A stretch of DNA of 63,393 nt from Gemmatimonadota bacterium (GCA_022564055.1 JADFMD010000005.1:1-63393), one strand, 5' to 3'. Shown: positions 33,885 to 43,504, numbered from the stretch's first letter. The notes: generated by a model not told the origin, from the letters alone. A program made the numbers and translations.

Positions 33885-34409
33885 CTACCCAGCGATGCGG
33901 TCCAAAATGGACTGGATGAACTCGGTCTTCGCCTGCACGTACCCCGCGGCATCGGCGTGCGGAGCGAGATCGATCTTCAGCTTGGCGTAAGCGGACCTGT
34001 CCCCGGAGTCGTGTATGAGTTGGTCACGGAACGCCAGGTGTCGGGCGAGGTCCGGGGAATCCCGGACCGACGCGTAGAGATGATGAGGCGAGAAATCCCT
34101 CTTGTGCGGGAGAAATGGCACATCCGGCCCCTTGCGCCGAAAGGTTTCTAGCCCGGGCACACCTTGAGCCGGTTCGTAGACGTAGCCCAACCGGTCGAGC
34201 CCGCCCAGAAGGGCGGGCAGGTGAGAGGCGTCTTCAACGACCACGCAGAGATCGAGCAACGGCCTCGCCGCGAGTCCCGGGACGGCTGTACTCCCGAAAT
34301 GCTCCACCTCGAAGTCCACGCCATCATCCACCAACTCGGAGCACAGGCAGTCTCGGATTTCCGCAAACCGCTTTGGCCAATCGTCGCTGTACCCGGTGAT
34401 CCTGATCAT
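33885..34409 (-). CDS. GrpB-family (UPF0157) nucleotidyltransferase-fold protein
   Basis: The 174-residue protein shows the GrpB pattern: an aromatic start (GYSDDWPKRFAEIRDCL), VEHFGSTAVPGLAARPLLDLCVVV, RDFSPHHLYASVRDSPDLARHLAFRDQLI and a terminal AKLKIDLAPHA. GrpB proteins have a nucleotidyltransferase-like fold, often fused to CoaE; the activity is not established. Its ATG overlaps the stop of the upstream AKR-RidA gene (ATGA), an odd pairing with no obvious functional link. Confidence 0.85.
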   Translation of the reverse strand: MIRITGYSDDWPKRFAEIRDCLCSELVDDGVDFEVEHFGSTAVPGLAARPLLDLCVVVEDASHLPALLGGLDRLGYVYEPAQGVPGLETFRRKGPDVPFLPHKRDFSPHHLYASVRDSPDLARHLAFRDQLIHDSGDRSAYAKLKIDLAPHADAAGYVQAKTEFIQSILDRIAG

Positions 34410-35899
34410 GCTACCGCAGCCTCCGCTTCGATCTCGACCAGGGACTCGTCACCGATGAGACCCGCCTGGATCATCGTATTCGCCGGGAGTATGTGACCGA
34501 ATCGCTCTCCATGTACCCGGGCTACCGCCTCCCACATCGAGGTATCTCGAATATACACGCGCGTGCGCACCACATCCTCGAGTCGTGCTCCCATAGATCG
34601 GAGCGCCCCCTCTATTTTGTCGATCGCGAAGTGGGCTTGCGCCTCGGGGTCCTGCCCCCCGATCGAACGTGACCGGTGCGTCGCGGTCGTGCCCGAGATC
34701 CAGACGTAATCCAGGTGGCGTACCGCTCGGCTGAACCCAGCGGTCTCTTCCCAGGCCGTGCCGGTGAGAACCATGGCCCGACGATTACGGCCCCGCTTCG
34801 TCTTGTAGGGTCGTGGGAATGCTTCGAGGTCGCGGTCCGGTTCACCTGTCGCCGTGAGGAAAGGGGGCTTGCGGTATTCGTCCCCACAGTCGCCGGGGAG
34901 GGGATCGAGCCTGGTCAGAGCGTATTGGATATCCGATCGATTTTTCTTCGTGAGCGAAAGTCCGAAGATCCTCAAGTTGTCCTGAATGTGCTCCGTTTCT
35001 CCGACCCTCGCTCCGAGGATGACCGCACCCACGGCAGGAAGATCGAGCATGTAGCGACATGCCACGTTGGCGATGGAGACGTCGTGCTTGGCGGCTATGC
35101 CCGCCAGACACTCGAGGATGTGCTGGAAGGCTTCCCATCCGCCGGCTGCTTGGATGAAGCGCCAGTATTTCGCTTCCGACCAGGTGGTCAACTCCGCCAG
35201 CTCGGGCTGGGGCGCCCCCCTCCAGCGTTCCGTGAGAAAACCCCCGGCCAATGTTCCGACCACCAAGAGTTTGACGTCGTGCTTGTCACAGAGATCGGCC
35301 ATACCGCTTCGGGCCCTCTGATCGATAAGAGAGTAGGAGATTCGGTTGGAAACGATATCGATGCCACTGGTCACGGCGATGCGGAGATGGGCCGTGTCGA
35401 AATTAGCGAGGCCGAGGTGGCCGATGAGCCCTTCCTCCTTCAAGTCCTGAAGCCAGAAGAGGCAATCGAGCCAGGCTGGGTCCGAATAACTCCACGCATC
35501 GAACTGCAGGAGGTCGATTCGGTCGGTTCTCAAGCGGTCCATGGACCGTTGGACTGCGGCGCGCACGTCCTCGAAACTGATCGGCCCGGGTTCAGGCACC
35601 CACGTCGTAAGAAGTTGCGCCTCGGCACCGCGCGCGTGGCTTTCCCGGAATCGGCCGGCGATCACTTCGGCAGAGCCGTAGTGGTCCGCCATGGCAAACG
35701 TCGTCAAGCCCGCATCGAAATAGGGAACCAGCGCAGCCGACGTCAGGTCGGGATCAAGCGTATTCCCGCCGCGTTCCATGTCCGCGATCTGCCAAAGTCC
35801 CGTAGACACCCGGGACACCGTGAACCCCGGCGCCAATCGAACGCGCTCCACGGCATCCTCCGTCGGATCACGCATCGGACTACCCATCGGACTACCCAT
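34406..35899 (-). CDS. Aldo/keto reductase fused to a RidA (YjgF) domain
   Basis: The 497-residue protein joins two enzymes. Residues about 1-330 are an aldo/keto reductase barrel (STGLWQIADMERGG, TTFAMADHYGSAEVIAGRF, RTDRIDLLQFDAWSYSDP, GHLGLANFDTAHL, AAKHDVSIANVACRYML). From about 376 (MVLTGTAWEETAGF) a RidA domain follows with VWISGTTATH, FAIDKIEGALRSMGARLEDVVRTRVYI and VARVHGERFGHILPANTMIQAGLI. RidA proteins hydrolyse reactive enamines/imines; the reductase uses NAD(P)H. The fusion may couple reduction with imine disposal. ATG 35899 is chosen because GGAGG is nine bases before it. Two further in-frame ATGs follow at 12-bp steps, within a tandem repeat. Confidence 0.85.
   Translation of the reverse strand: MGSPMGSPMRDPTEDAVERVRLAPGFTVSRVSTGLWQIADMERGGNTLDPDLTSAALVPYFDAGLTTFAMADHYGSAEVIAGRFRESHARGAEAQLLTTWVPEPGPISFEDVRAAVQRSMDRLRTDRIDLLQFDAWSYSDPAWLDCLFWLQDLKEEGLIGHLGLANFDTAHLRIAVTSGIDIVSNRISYSLIDQRARSGMADLCDKHDVKLLVVGTLAGGFLTERWRGAPQPELAELTTWSEAKYWRFIQAAGGWEAFQHILECLAGIAAKHDVSIANVACRYMLDLPAVGAVILGARVGETEHIQDNLRIFGLSLTKKNRSDIQYALTRLDPLPGDCGDEYRKPPFLTATGEPDRDLEAFPRPYKTKRGRNRRAMVLTGTAWEETAGFSRAVRHLDYVWISGTTATHRSRSIGGQDPEAQAHFAIDKIEGALRSMGARLEDVVRTRVYIRDTSMWEAVARVHGERFGHILPANTMIQAGLIGDESLVEIEAEAAVA
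35864..35899. repeat. 12-bp tandem repeat supplying three in-frame start codons
   Basis: On the minus strand three 12-bp units (ATGGGTAGTCCG twice, then ATGCGTGATCCG) begin at 35899, 35887 and 35875. Each unit starts with an ATG in the frame of the AKR-RidA gene. Two more ATGs lie just upstream at 35908 and 35905. Confidence 0.9.
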
Positions 35900-36189
35900 C
35901 GGCATCATCCTCCGGTTTCATGCTGCGTCTGAACAAGTCCCGAACCGAAGGAAGGGACAGGGAGTCGTGTCCTTTCCCACGCACTCGAAGCGAATCGTTC
36001 GAGGGGGGGGCCCTGCATGAGGGTGGCGACCCTTGAAGGAAAAATCCAGTGGGGCAACACCCCGGTCCTCGGTGGGCGTCGGTTGGACGAGCAGCGCGTG
36101 CGCCAATCACACACCCTGGCGCCCAGCCACTTGTGCTCGAAGCTCTCGCAAGAAACCTTGAGAAATCCTCGAGCCACCTAAAACGCAAA
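35900..36189. promoter_or_regulatory. Divergent region between AKR-RidA and the LuxR-type regulator
   Basis: This 290-bp gap holds the promoters of both genes. A GTG at 36049, preceded by GAAGGA, would extend the regulator by 47 residues. Only about half of the third codon positions in that extension are G or C, far below the gene body, so I treat it as noncoding. No palindrome or sigma-70 pair stands out. Confidence 0.35.
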
Positions 36190-39100
36190 ATGCCCAACGT
36201 CCTGCCATCACGACCCCTCGTGGGCCGAACGCACGAACTCGAGGTCCTCGGCAACACGCTCACCGCGGCAAAGGAGGGTAAGGGAGCGGCGGTTTTTCTC
36301 AAGGGCGATACGGGCACGGGTAAGTCTCGCTTGGCCTCGGCTGTGATCGAAGAAGGGGCCCGCCTCGGCTTCGACACGGTCAGCGGCCAGGCGTATCGCA
36401 TGGACGCCAGCGTTCCCTACGGACTCTGGTCAAACGCCTTTTTCCCGAGGCTGCGGGAGATGGACGACGCCACCTTATCGGTGTTGAGCCGGGGAGGCGG
36501 GGAAGAGCTCTCAATCGTGGTACCGGGGCTGCGTGTTGGCGGTACTTCGGATTCTGTCCTTACGCCGGTCGGTCCCGACGAGCTCAGAACACGCATCCAT
36601 TGGAACTTCACCGAATTGCTCCGGGGGTTGAGCAAGAGGACACCGCTTCTGGTCGTGCTCGACGACCTCCACTGGAGCGATCCCTCGGGCCTGGACCTGT
36701 TTCACTTCATTTCACGGCAGATCGCCGAGGTCCCCCTCGTTCTTCTCGGCGTGTACAACACCGAAGAACTCGCCCACAATCCGGCGTTCCAAAAGATGGA
36801 GCGACCGCTCCTGGCTGTTTCGGGCTCGGAACCCTTGGACCTCGGACCGCTCTCCGCCGACGAAATCGTCGACCTGGTTCTCCGTACGTTTCAAACCGAC
36901 GCTGCCATCGCGGAGCCGTTGGCACGGCAGGTTCATGAACGCGCGGGAGGAAATCCCTACTTCGTGGAGGAGATCCTCAAGTCACTAGTGGACTCGGGAA
37001 AGCTCTTCTTACAGGACGGGCGGTGGTTGGGCTGGGAAGTGGAGGATCTGGACCTCCCCGCGTCGGTCACCGAGGCGGTTTCAGCCCGTTTGGGCGAGTT
37101 GAGCCCCGCGGCACAGGAGGTCGCAAACATCCTGGCGGTGGCAGGCACAAGAGTAGACCATAGGCTCCTCAGTACCGTGGCCGAGCAGGCCGAACCTGAC
37201 ATGTTGGCGGGCCTGGACGAGCTACGGAAAACACAGCTCATTGAAGAAGGCGCAGACGGAGCCCATATCGTTTACCGGTTTCTGCATCCCTTGGTGCAGG
37301 AAGTCATCTACTCCGAGATGGGCCTCGCCCGCGCCCGAACGCTCCACCAGCGAATGGGCGAGGCGTTGGAGCACGGAGAGGCGGCGGTGATCGACGATCC
37401 GGTCCACGCCCTGGCCTATCACTTCTCCCGCGCCGGAGGCGATGATCCCCGCGTAGTCCGGTACCTGGCCGCTGCGGGACGGGCCGCGCTGGAGAGCAGG
37501 GCGAACCGCGAGGCCGTGGGGTTTTTGAGGGAGGCGCTCGAGCGGGTTCAGGCGGGCGCATTCACGGAAGAGGATATGGGCGTAGAGGTCCTTACCCTGG
37601 AGCAGGATCTCGCGCGCGTACTCCAACGACTTGGCGATTACAAACGAGCCACGGACCATTGGAATGCGGCGTTGGCGATCGCTGTCGAGCGCAAGGATGG
37701 CGCGAGCGCGGCCGACCTCCATCGACGCATCGGCCAGGCCGCGTACTTCCAGGGCAGGTACGACGAGGCTCTCACCTCGTACACCGCAGGGCTGGAGTAC
37801 GCGAATGCTGAGTCCGATCGGGCCATCGAAGCCCGCCTCCATCTCTACAAGGGAATCGCGCTCCAGGCCCAGGGGAGTGCCGCCGAGACTCAGAAGGAGA
37901 TGGAAACGGCGCTGGCGGTGGCCGAAACGGTAGCCGACCCGAGCCTACTCGCCAGAGTCCGGCGCGAGTTGATGATCCTCCACACCTGGCTTGGAAACAC
38001 CGACGAGGCGCGCGACCAGGGTCGCAAGGCCATCGCCCACGCCGAGGAGGCTGGAGACCGGCAGATCACATTCTGGGTCTACTGGGCGCTGGCGATTGGG
38101 GAGGGCTTTCTGGGCGAGGTCGAAGCGATGGACCGCCATATCCAGCGCTGTCGGGAAATCGCGAAAGAGTTGCGGTCTCCCGTTCTTCGTCTCTGGACCT
38201 CGGAGATCTTGCTCGAACACGCGATGGCCGGCGGAGAGTGGAATTACGGAATCGCCCTCGGAGAGCAGGCGGTGGCCCGAGCCCGGGCTCTGGGACAAGA
38301 CGCGCTCTTGCCGCGTCTGCTCGTGTGGCTCTCACTGATCTACTTGGGCCGCGGCGAGATCGAGCGCGGTCGAGCCTGTGTGGACGAAGCCTGGACGTTG
38401 TCCGGCGCAGGAGCGGGCGACATGACCCGGATACATCTCGTGGTGCCGGCTCATATCGGAAAGGCGGCCTATCATCACGCCGCCGGAGAATATGAGGAGG
38501 CGATCCGGATCGGTGAAGCCGGGCTGGCGATCGCCGAGAACACCGGCTTCATCATCTGGGCGGCCCATCGTCTTCTGCCCTTGATCGGCGAGGCGTACCT
38601 CCAGATCCACGACGCCGAGGCCGGCGTCCACATCGAACAGCGAATGCGGCGGTATGGCAAGAAACTGAACACCCGATCCGGGTTGGCTTGGCTCGGCGCC
38701 TACGAGGCGGTCAAGGTCTGGTATAGCGGCGATATCGAACGGGCCACGGTGTTGCTACGCAAGGCCGCCGAAGAGCTCGAGGCCATCCCCATGATCTACG
38801 ACGCGGCTCGCCTGCGGAGACAGCTGGCCGGTAGGCTCGCGGACCTCGACGACCGAGACGCCGCCCTCGAGGAGCTCCGCCACGTGCATGACGTCTTCCT
38901 GAGAATCGGCGCGGAGCCGGAGTTGAAGAAAACGCGCGAAATGTTTCGCGAGTTGGACACCCGGCCGCCGAGCATTTCCAAGGGCTCGGGAGCCGAGGCC
39001 ATGTCGCAGCGAGAATTGGAGATCGCACGCCTGGTGGCTCGACGAAAGTCGAACAAGGCCATCGCCAAGGCGTTGGGGATCTCGCCGCGGACGGTGAGCA

Positions 39101-39213
39101 CGCACCTCTCGAATACTTTCCAGAAGCTCGGGATCGGTTCCCGGGGAGAATTGGCGGACTACGCCAGGGAGCACAGCCTGCTCTCGGCCGAAACCGAGAT
39201 CAACCCCAGTTGA
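36190..39213 (+). CDS. Large ATPase transcriptional regulator of the LuxR (LAL/MalT-like) class
   Basis: The 1007-residue protein combines three parts. An AAA/STAND-like ATPase starts at PLVGRTHEL with Walker A GDTGTGKSRLA (about 38-48) and Walker B LLVVLDDLHWSD. A long helical TPR region follows (about 330-920), with repeats such as KRATDHWNAALAIAVE and YDEALTSYTAGLEYANAE. A C-terminal LuxR-type HTH is at about 938-993 (MSQRELEIARLVARRKSNKAIAKALGISPRTVSTHLSN). Such regulators bind an inducer through the TPR region and activate transcription. The target is unknown; the overlapping cyclophilin gene downstream may be cotranscribed. No clear SD precedes ATG 36190. Confidence 0.9.
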   Translation: MPNVLPSRPLVGRTHELEVLGNTLTAAKEGKGAAVFLKGDTGTGKSRLASAVIEEGARLGFDTVSGQAYRMDASVPYGLWSNAFFPRLREMDDATLSVLSRGGGEELSIVVPGLRVGGTSDSVLTPVGPDELRTRIHWNFTELLRGLSKRTPLLVVLDDLHWSDPSGLDLFHFISRQIAEVPLVLLGVYNTEELAHNPAFQKMERPLLAVSGSEPLDLGPLSADEIVDLVLRTFQTDAAIAEPLARQVHERAGGNPYFVEEILKSLVDSGKLFLQDGRWLGWEVEDLDLPASVTEAVSARLGELSPAAQEVANILAVAGTRVDHRLLSTVAEQAEPDMLAGLDELRKTQLIEEGADGAHIVYRFLHPLVQEVIYSEMGLARARTLHQRMGEALEHGEAAVIDDPVHALAYHFSRAGGDDPRVVRYLAAAGRAALESRANREAVGFLREALERVQAGAFTEEDMGVEVLTLEQDLARVLQRLGDYKRATDHWNAALAIAVERKDGASAADLHRRIGQAAYFQGRYDEALTSYTAGLEYANAESDRAIEARLHLYKGIALQAQGSAAETQKEMETALAVAETVADPSLLARVRRELMILHTWLGNTDEARDQGRKAIAHAEEAGDRQITFWVYWALAIGEGFLGEVEAMDRHIQRCREIAKELRSPVLRLWTSEILLEHAMAGGEWNYGIALGEQAVARARALGQDALLPRLLVWLSLIYLGRGEIERGRACVDEAWTLSGAGAGDMTRIHLVVPAHIGKAAYHHAAGEYEEAIRIGEAGLAIAENTGFIIWAAHRLLPLIGEAYLQIHDAEAGVHIEQRMRRYGKKLNTRSGLAWLGAYEAVKVWYSGDIERATVLLRKAAEELEAIPMIYDAARLRRQLAGRLADLDDRDAALEELRHVHDVFLRIGAEPELKKTREMFRELDTRPPSISKGSGAEAMSQRELEIARLVARRKSNKAIAKALGISPRTVSTHLSNTFQKLGIGSRGELADYAREHSLLSAETEINPS

Positions 39214-39938
39214 GCGGCCTGCCACGCGCCCTGTGTTATCTCCTGGCCCTAACCACCCCGGCCTGCGGTGCCGCCAACGGCCTGTCCGAATCCAGCGGCT
39301 CCGAAGGAGTTGCCCGGGTGGAAAGCCTCTCGCCCGAGGAGGTGGCCGCCCTTGCCCACCAGGCGATCTGGGAGCCTTCGGTGTCCGACCTCGCGCTACA
39401 GGCACCGGATTCGTTCATGGTGAGGTTCGAGACGAGTGCCGGAGACATCGTAATCGCGTTTTATCGGGATTGGGCGCCCCTCGGCGTCGACCGCATCTAC
39501 CATCTCACCCGCTACAACTTCTACGCGGGAAGCCGTTTCTTTCGCGTCAACCCGGGACTGGTCCAGTTCGGCCTGAGCGGCCAGCCTGCGCTCGACTCCG
39601 TATGGGCGGAGCTGACCATACCCGACGATCCGCTCGTCGCGAGCAACACCCGCGGTACCGTCTCCTTCGCCAAGAGCGGTCCCGGCTCGCGTAATACCCA
39701 GCTGTTCATAAATCGCCAGGACAACGCCCTTTACGATACGTGTTGCAGCGGTGGATTCCCTCCGATCGGGAGGGTGGTCAGCGGAATGGAGGTCGTCGAT
39801 TCCTTCAACGCGGCCCACGGCGAGACACCGGTGATGTTCCAGGACTCGATCATGATGGTGGGCAACAACTTTCTCGACCGGCGATATCCGGGGCTCGACA
39901 CCATCGCCAGGACCCTTACGGCAGGGCCCCGAGAGTAG
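39210..39938 (+). CDS. Cyclophilin-type peptidyl-prolyl isomerase lipoprotein
   Basis: The 242-residue protein has a lipobox (TTPAC, Cys about 19) and a cyclophilin domain: FMVRFETSAGDIVIAFYRDWAPLGVDRIYHLTRYNFYAGSRFFRVNPGLVQFG, then RGTVSFAKSGPGSRNTQLFINRQDN and GFPPIGRVVSGMEVVD. The FFRV and Q(L)FIN blocks are the active-site strands; catalytic Arg is retained in FFRV. It folds exported proteins. The start is a TTG (39210) overlapping the stop of the LuxR-type gene. The overlap suggests coupling, though no strong SD is seen. A CC pair (DTCCSGG) may form a disulfide. Confidence 0.88.
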   Translation: MSGLPRALCYLLALTTPACGAANGLSESSGSEGVARVESLSPEEVAALAHQAIWEPSVSDLALQAPDSFMVRFETSAGDIVIAFYRDWAPLGVDRIYHLTRYNFYAGSRFFRVNPGLVQFGLSGQPALDSVWAELTIPDDPLVASNTRGTVSFAKSGPGSRNTQLFINRQDNALYDTCCSGGFPPIGRVVSGMEVVDSFNAAHGETPVMFQDSIMMVGNNFLDRRYPGLDTIARTLTAGPRE

Positions 39939-39962
39939 CAGGAACCCACCGGAGAATCTCCG

Positions 39963-42023
39963 CTACCCGATTTCCTCCTCCACGCGCTCCCACTCCGACG
40001 TGAGGTCGGCGACCTCGCTTTGAAGCGAGCTGCGCTCCGTTTCCAGGGCCCTCACCTCGTCCGCTGGTGTGCGTTCAAAGTACGTCGACTCGCAGAAAAC
40101 CTCATCGATCCGGGCCACGCGGGCCTCCGCCTCCTCTATCGAGGCCGTCAGGTCCTCCTGGCGCTTCAGTAGCTGTTTCTTGCGGGCCTTCGAGACACCC
40201 ACGGCCGGCGTCGCCCTCCGCCCGTTGCCGCTGCGACCCTCCGAATCCGCTGCTCTGTGGGTCTGCTTCCCCGTCCCGGGCCGCTTCCCCGAGCGGGGCC
40301 GCTTCCCCGACCGGGCCCGGGGCCCCATCTCCGACTCTCTCTCCGCCTTTGCCCCGTTCCGGGCCCCCTTCCCCCTCTTCTTCCGCTTCTCTGTTTTCGC
40401 CCTGAGGATCACGCGGTCAGCATCGAGGTGGTCGTCCCCGCAGAAGTGCACGTACTCCTCGTAGGTCCCATGATAGTCGCGGATTTCTTCCGGCTTTATC
40501 TCTACGATACGGGTGGCCAAGCGGCTCACGAACCAGCGGTCGTGCGACACCAGAATGAGGGTCCCAGGGAACGCCTTGAGACCCTCGACGAGCGCCTCGA
40601 TCGACTCGAGGTCCAGGTGGTTTGTGGGCTCGTCCAAGACCAGCACGTTCGGACGGGCCATGGACAAACGGGTGAACACCAGCCGTGCCGCTTCACCGCC
40701 TGAAAGCGCGCTCAACCGCTTCTTGGAGTCGTCCCCGGAAAAAAGCATGAGCGCCATACGTGCCCGCACGTAGCCGATATCCCTTTCCGGACAGGAATCC
40801 CAGACCCAGCCCTCTGCGGTATTGTTCGGAGGATCGAACCGATCCCGATGATCCTGTGGGAAATACGCGGGATGGGTCTCATATCCCCACTCGGCCTCGC
40901 CTTGATCGGCCTCGAGCTCGCCCATGATGATCTTGAGGAGGGTGGACTTGCCGATCCCGTTCGGCCCCATGATCGCTACCCGTTCCCCACGCTGCACCAG
41001 GAGATCCACACCATGGAGAACCTGGTTGTCGCCGAACGCCTTCTTGACCCCCTTGATCTTGAGGACGTCCCGCCCGCTGTCTCGAAGCTGCTCGAAGCGG
41101 AACGTCGGATAGCGGCGTGAGCTGGGAGCGAGCTCTATCAAACCCGCCGCCTTCTTTTCGATCATGCGCACCTTGCTCTGCGCCTGCCGCGCCTTGCTCG
41201 CCTTGGCACGGAAGCGATCCACGAACTTCTGGTGATGCGCGATCTCCCGTTCCCGGGCGGCGATCTCCTTTTCCCGTCGCTCCCGCTCGGCCTGTTTCGC
41301 CCGGAGAAAGGTCGTGTAGTTACCGTGATACAGGAGCACCGACTCGTAATCGACGTCGAGAATGTGCGTGCAAACGTTGTCGAGAAAGCGATGATCGTGG
41401 GAGATCACGACCACGGGCCCGGCGAAGTCCCGCAAGAAAATCTCCAGCCACCGGATCGAGAGAATGTCGAGATGGTTCGTCGGCTCGTCGAGAAGCAGGA
41501 CATCGGGAGCGCCCGCCAGAACCTGAGCGAGCAACACACGGAGCTTGAATCCTCCGGAAAGAGTGGACAGCGAATCGTGGTGAATGTTGCCGGGAAGACC
41601 GAGCCCCTCGAGGATCTTGGTCGCGCGGGCCTCCGCCGTGTAGCCGTCGTGGCGCTGCACGGTCTCCTCCAACTCACTGAAGCGGTCCGCGTCGAAGTAT
41701 TCCTCCGCTTTGGCCAGGAGCGTCTCTTTCTCGACCATGGCCTTCCAGAGTTCCGCATTGCCCATCATCGCGACCGCGAGAATCTCCTCGTCCTCGTATA
41801 GGAATTGATCCTGGCGAAGAACGCCGAGCCGCAACCGCTTGGGAATGGTCACCGCGCCTTCACTGGCCTCCAGCTCACCGCTCATGATGTCGATGAATGT
41901 CGTCTTGCCGGAGCCGTTCGCACCCACGAGCCCGTAGCGCGCCCCCGCGTTGAGCTGGAAGGAGGCGCCGGAAAAGAGTGTGCGGTCGCCGTACGTCTTG
42001 GCGAGGTTCGAAATGGAGATCAT
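39963..42023 (-). CDS. ABC-F family ATPase (Uup/YheS-like) with Arg/Gly-rich linker
   Basis: The 686-residue cytoplasmic protein has two ABC domains. Domain 1 has Walker A GANGSGKTT (about 34-42) and signature LSGGFKLRV, with Walker B DVLLLDEPTNHLD. Domain 2 has GPNGIGKST (about 349) and LSGGEAARLV with VLVLDEPTNHLD. Between them lies the charged P-site tRNA interaction linker (KQAERERREKEIAAREREIAHHQKFVDRFRAKASKARQAQSK). ABC-F proteins act on the ribosomal E site. A low-complexity Lys/Arg/Gly stretch (about 540-605) precedes a C-terminal coiled coil (QEDLTASIEEAEARVARIDEV) like the DNA/ribosome-binding tail of Uup. Confidence 0.92.
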   Translation of the reverse strand: MISISNLAKTYGDRTLFSGASFQLNAGARYGLVGANGSGKTTFIDIMSGELEASEGAVTIPKRLRLGVLRQDQFLYEDEEILAVAMMGNAELWKAMVEKETLLAKAEEYFDADRFSELEETVQRHDGYTAEARATKILEGLGLPGNIHHDSLSTLSGGFKLRVLLAQVLAGAPDVLLLDEPTNHLDILSIRWLEIFLRDFAGPVVVISHDHRFLDNVCTHILDVDYESVLLYHGNYTTFLRAKQAERERREKEIAAREREIAHHQKFVDRFRAKASKARQAQSKVRMIEKKAAGLIELAPSSRRYPTFRFEQLRDSGRDVLKIKGVKKAFGDNQVLHGVDLLVQRGERVAIMGPNGIGKSTLLKIIMGELEADQGEAEWGYETHPAYFPQDHRDRFDPPNNTAEGWVWDSCPERDIGYVRARMALMLFSGDDSKKRLSALSGGEAARLVFTRLSMARPNVLVLDEPTNHLDLESIEALVEGLKAFPGTLILVSHDRWFVSRLATRIVEIKPEEIRDYHGTYEEYVHFCGDDHLDADRVILRAKTEKRKKRGKGARNGAKAERESEMGPRARSGKRPRSGKRPGTGKQTHRAADSEGRSGNGRRATPAVGVSKARKKQLLKRQEDLTASIEEAEARVARIDEVFCESTYFERTPADEVRALETERSSLQSEVADLTSEWERVEEEIG

Positions 42024-42116
42024 GGGGGAAGAATCTAAACAAAGTCGTCCCCGAAGCAGAGGCGGACGCCCGCGTGGCGCTCCTGACGCGGCTCGCCCTA
42101 CTTCCTCAGCAGGACA

Positions 42117-43496
42117 CTAGATCGCGTCGCTCACGCTCGCGAGGTTGAAGCCGCGGACTTTCATCGCCGGCACGACGATCGGCGCGGCCACGGAACTGCT
42201 CTCGCTCGCGGCAACACGGATCGGGCGCCCGAGCATTTCGACGTCTTGCAACAGCGATGCCAGCGACTGGTTGAAGCGGAAGTTGGTCACCGGCCGGGTG
42301 ATCCTTCCGTTCTCGATGAGGAAGGTGCCGTCCCGTGTGAGGCCCGTGTAGGAGATGGTCTGTGTGTTCAGACCTCGTATGTACCAAAACCGGGTGATCA
42401 GGACCCCTCGCCGGATCGACCCGATCATGTCCTCGACCGTCGCGTCCCCCCCCTCCATGATGAGGTTCGACGGGACGGGTCTCGGCCGGACTCCCTGCCG
42501 ATCCGCCCACGAACGCGTGTACGCCAAGGAGCGGAGGACACCGTTCTCCACCCACACTTCCGGCCGCAACGGAGATCCGTCGTCCGCGAAAGGACTGGTT
42601 TCGGCGTCCGGAGCGGATGGATCGGTGCGGATGGTAATGCTGGGATGGAAAACGCGTTCACCGAGTCTCGTGCCCCCACCTGGTCTCGAAAAGTAGGAGC
42701 GCCCCTCGTCCGCCGTCCGGGCGTTGAAGGCTTGGCGCCGCATGTTGCGGATCAACATTCCCACCGCCGTGGGCTCCAGGACTACGTCGTATTCGCCCGC
42801 TTCGAGTGTGGCCTTGCCACGCCAATCCAGGCACTTCCGCACCGCATCATCGGCGATCCGTTCCGATTCGATCGACGTCCAGTCTGCCGCCTCGTCGCCG
42901 GCCCACCCCGAGGACTGGCCGTCCGGAGTCCGCACCGTCAGCGTGGAGGCCACGCCCGTGGACGCATGGTGAGCGAACAACCCGCTCGAGGTCGCGACGG
43001 CTCTCGTGCCCGCGCTCACGTCCATGAATCCGGCAGCGATCGTCCCGGACGCCCGCGCGGCCTCCAAGCCCTGGGCCATCGATTCAGCCCTTGCCTCCGG
43101 AGTCAGATCACCGGTTTTCGAATAGTACCCCTCCACGGGAACGTATTCCTGTGGTCCGAGCTCGGGCATGTACTCGGGATCTTCGGGAGACAGGCGTGCG
43201 AGCGCCTCGGAATCCCGAACCGCCTGCTCGAGTCCGGCGGGGTCCAGCGTGTTCGTCGTCACCCTCGCCACCCGTTTTCCGAACACGCTGGTGATCTGGA
43301 CCGTCGTATCGGTGCTTCCGCCTGCGGTCGTGATGCGATTGGTCGCGGTGCGGGTGAACCCACGCCAGCCCGATCGGATGTTCACGCGCGTATGGTCGGC
43401 GCGGGCGAAGTCGAGCACCACGTCGCACAGCTCTCGGGCCTGCTCGCGCGAAAGGCCTCTCGGGGTGCCCCCCGCTCCGGATTGGGATGCGCTCAT
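42117..43496 (-). CDS. TldE/PmbA-like subunit of a TldD-type metalloprotease
   Basis: The 459-residue protein has the PmbA/TldE layout: GWRGFTRTATNRITTAGGSTDTTVQITSVFGKRVARV near the N-terminus, AGEYDVVLEPTAVGMLIRNM in the middle, and the C-terminal GGDATVEDMIGSIRRGVLITRFWYIRG and GTFLIENGRITRPVTNFRFNQS. TldD/TldE heterodimers cleave and process peptides, including microcin and other RiPP leaders. It lacks the HExxxH zinc motif, as TldE does. It has no signal peptide, whereas its partner does. ATG 43496 with GAGG upstream lies 8 bp after the tldD-like stop, so the two are an operon. Confidence 0.88.
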   Translation of the reverse strand: MSASQSGAGGTPRGLSREQARELCDVVLDFARADHTRVNIRSGWRGFTRTATNRITTAGGSTDTTVQITSVFGKRVARVTTNTLDPAGLEQAVRDSEALARLSPEDPEYMPELGPQEYVPVEGYYSKTGDLTPEARAESMAQGLEAARASGTIAAGFMDVSAGTRAVATSSGLFAHHASTGVASTLTVRTPDGQSSGWAGDEAADWTSIESERIADDAVRKCLDWRGKATLEAGEYDVVLEPTAVGMLIRNMRRQAFNARTADEGRSYFSRPGGGTRLGERVFHPSITIRTDPSAPDAETSPFADDGSPLRPEVWVENGVLRSLAYTRSWADRQGVRPRPVPSNLIMEGGDATVEDMIGSIRRGVLITRFWYIRGLNTQTISYTGLTRDGTFLIENGRITRPVTNFRFNQSLASLLQDVEMLGRPIRVAASESSSVAAPIVVPAMKVRGFNLASVSDAI

Positions 43497-43504
43497 GTAG
43501 GCCC

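Noticed and set aside
36049-36189. Upstream GTG start extending the LuxR-type regulator by 47 residues
   Set aside because: An SD-like GAAGGA is present, but only about half of the third codon positions are G or C, far below the gene body, and the conserved ATPase start lies after ATG 36190.
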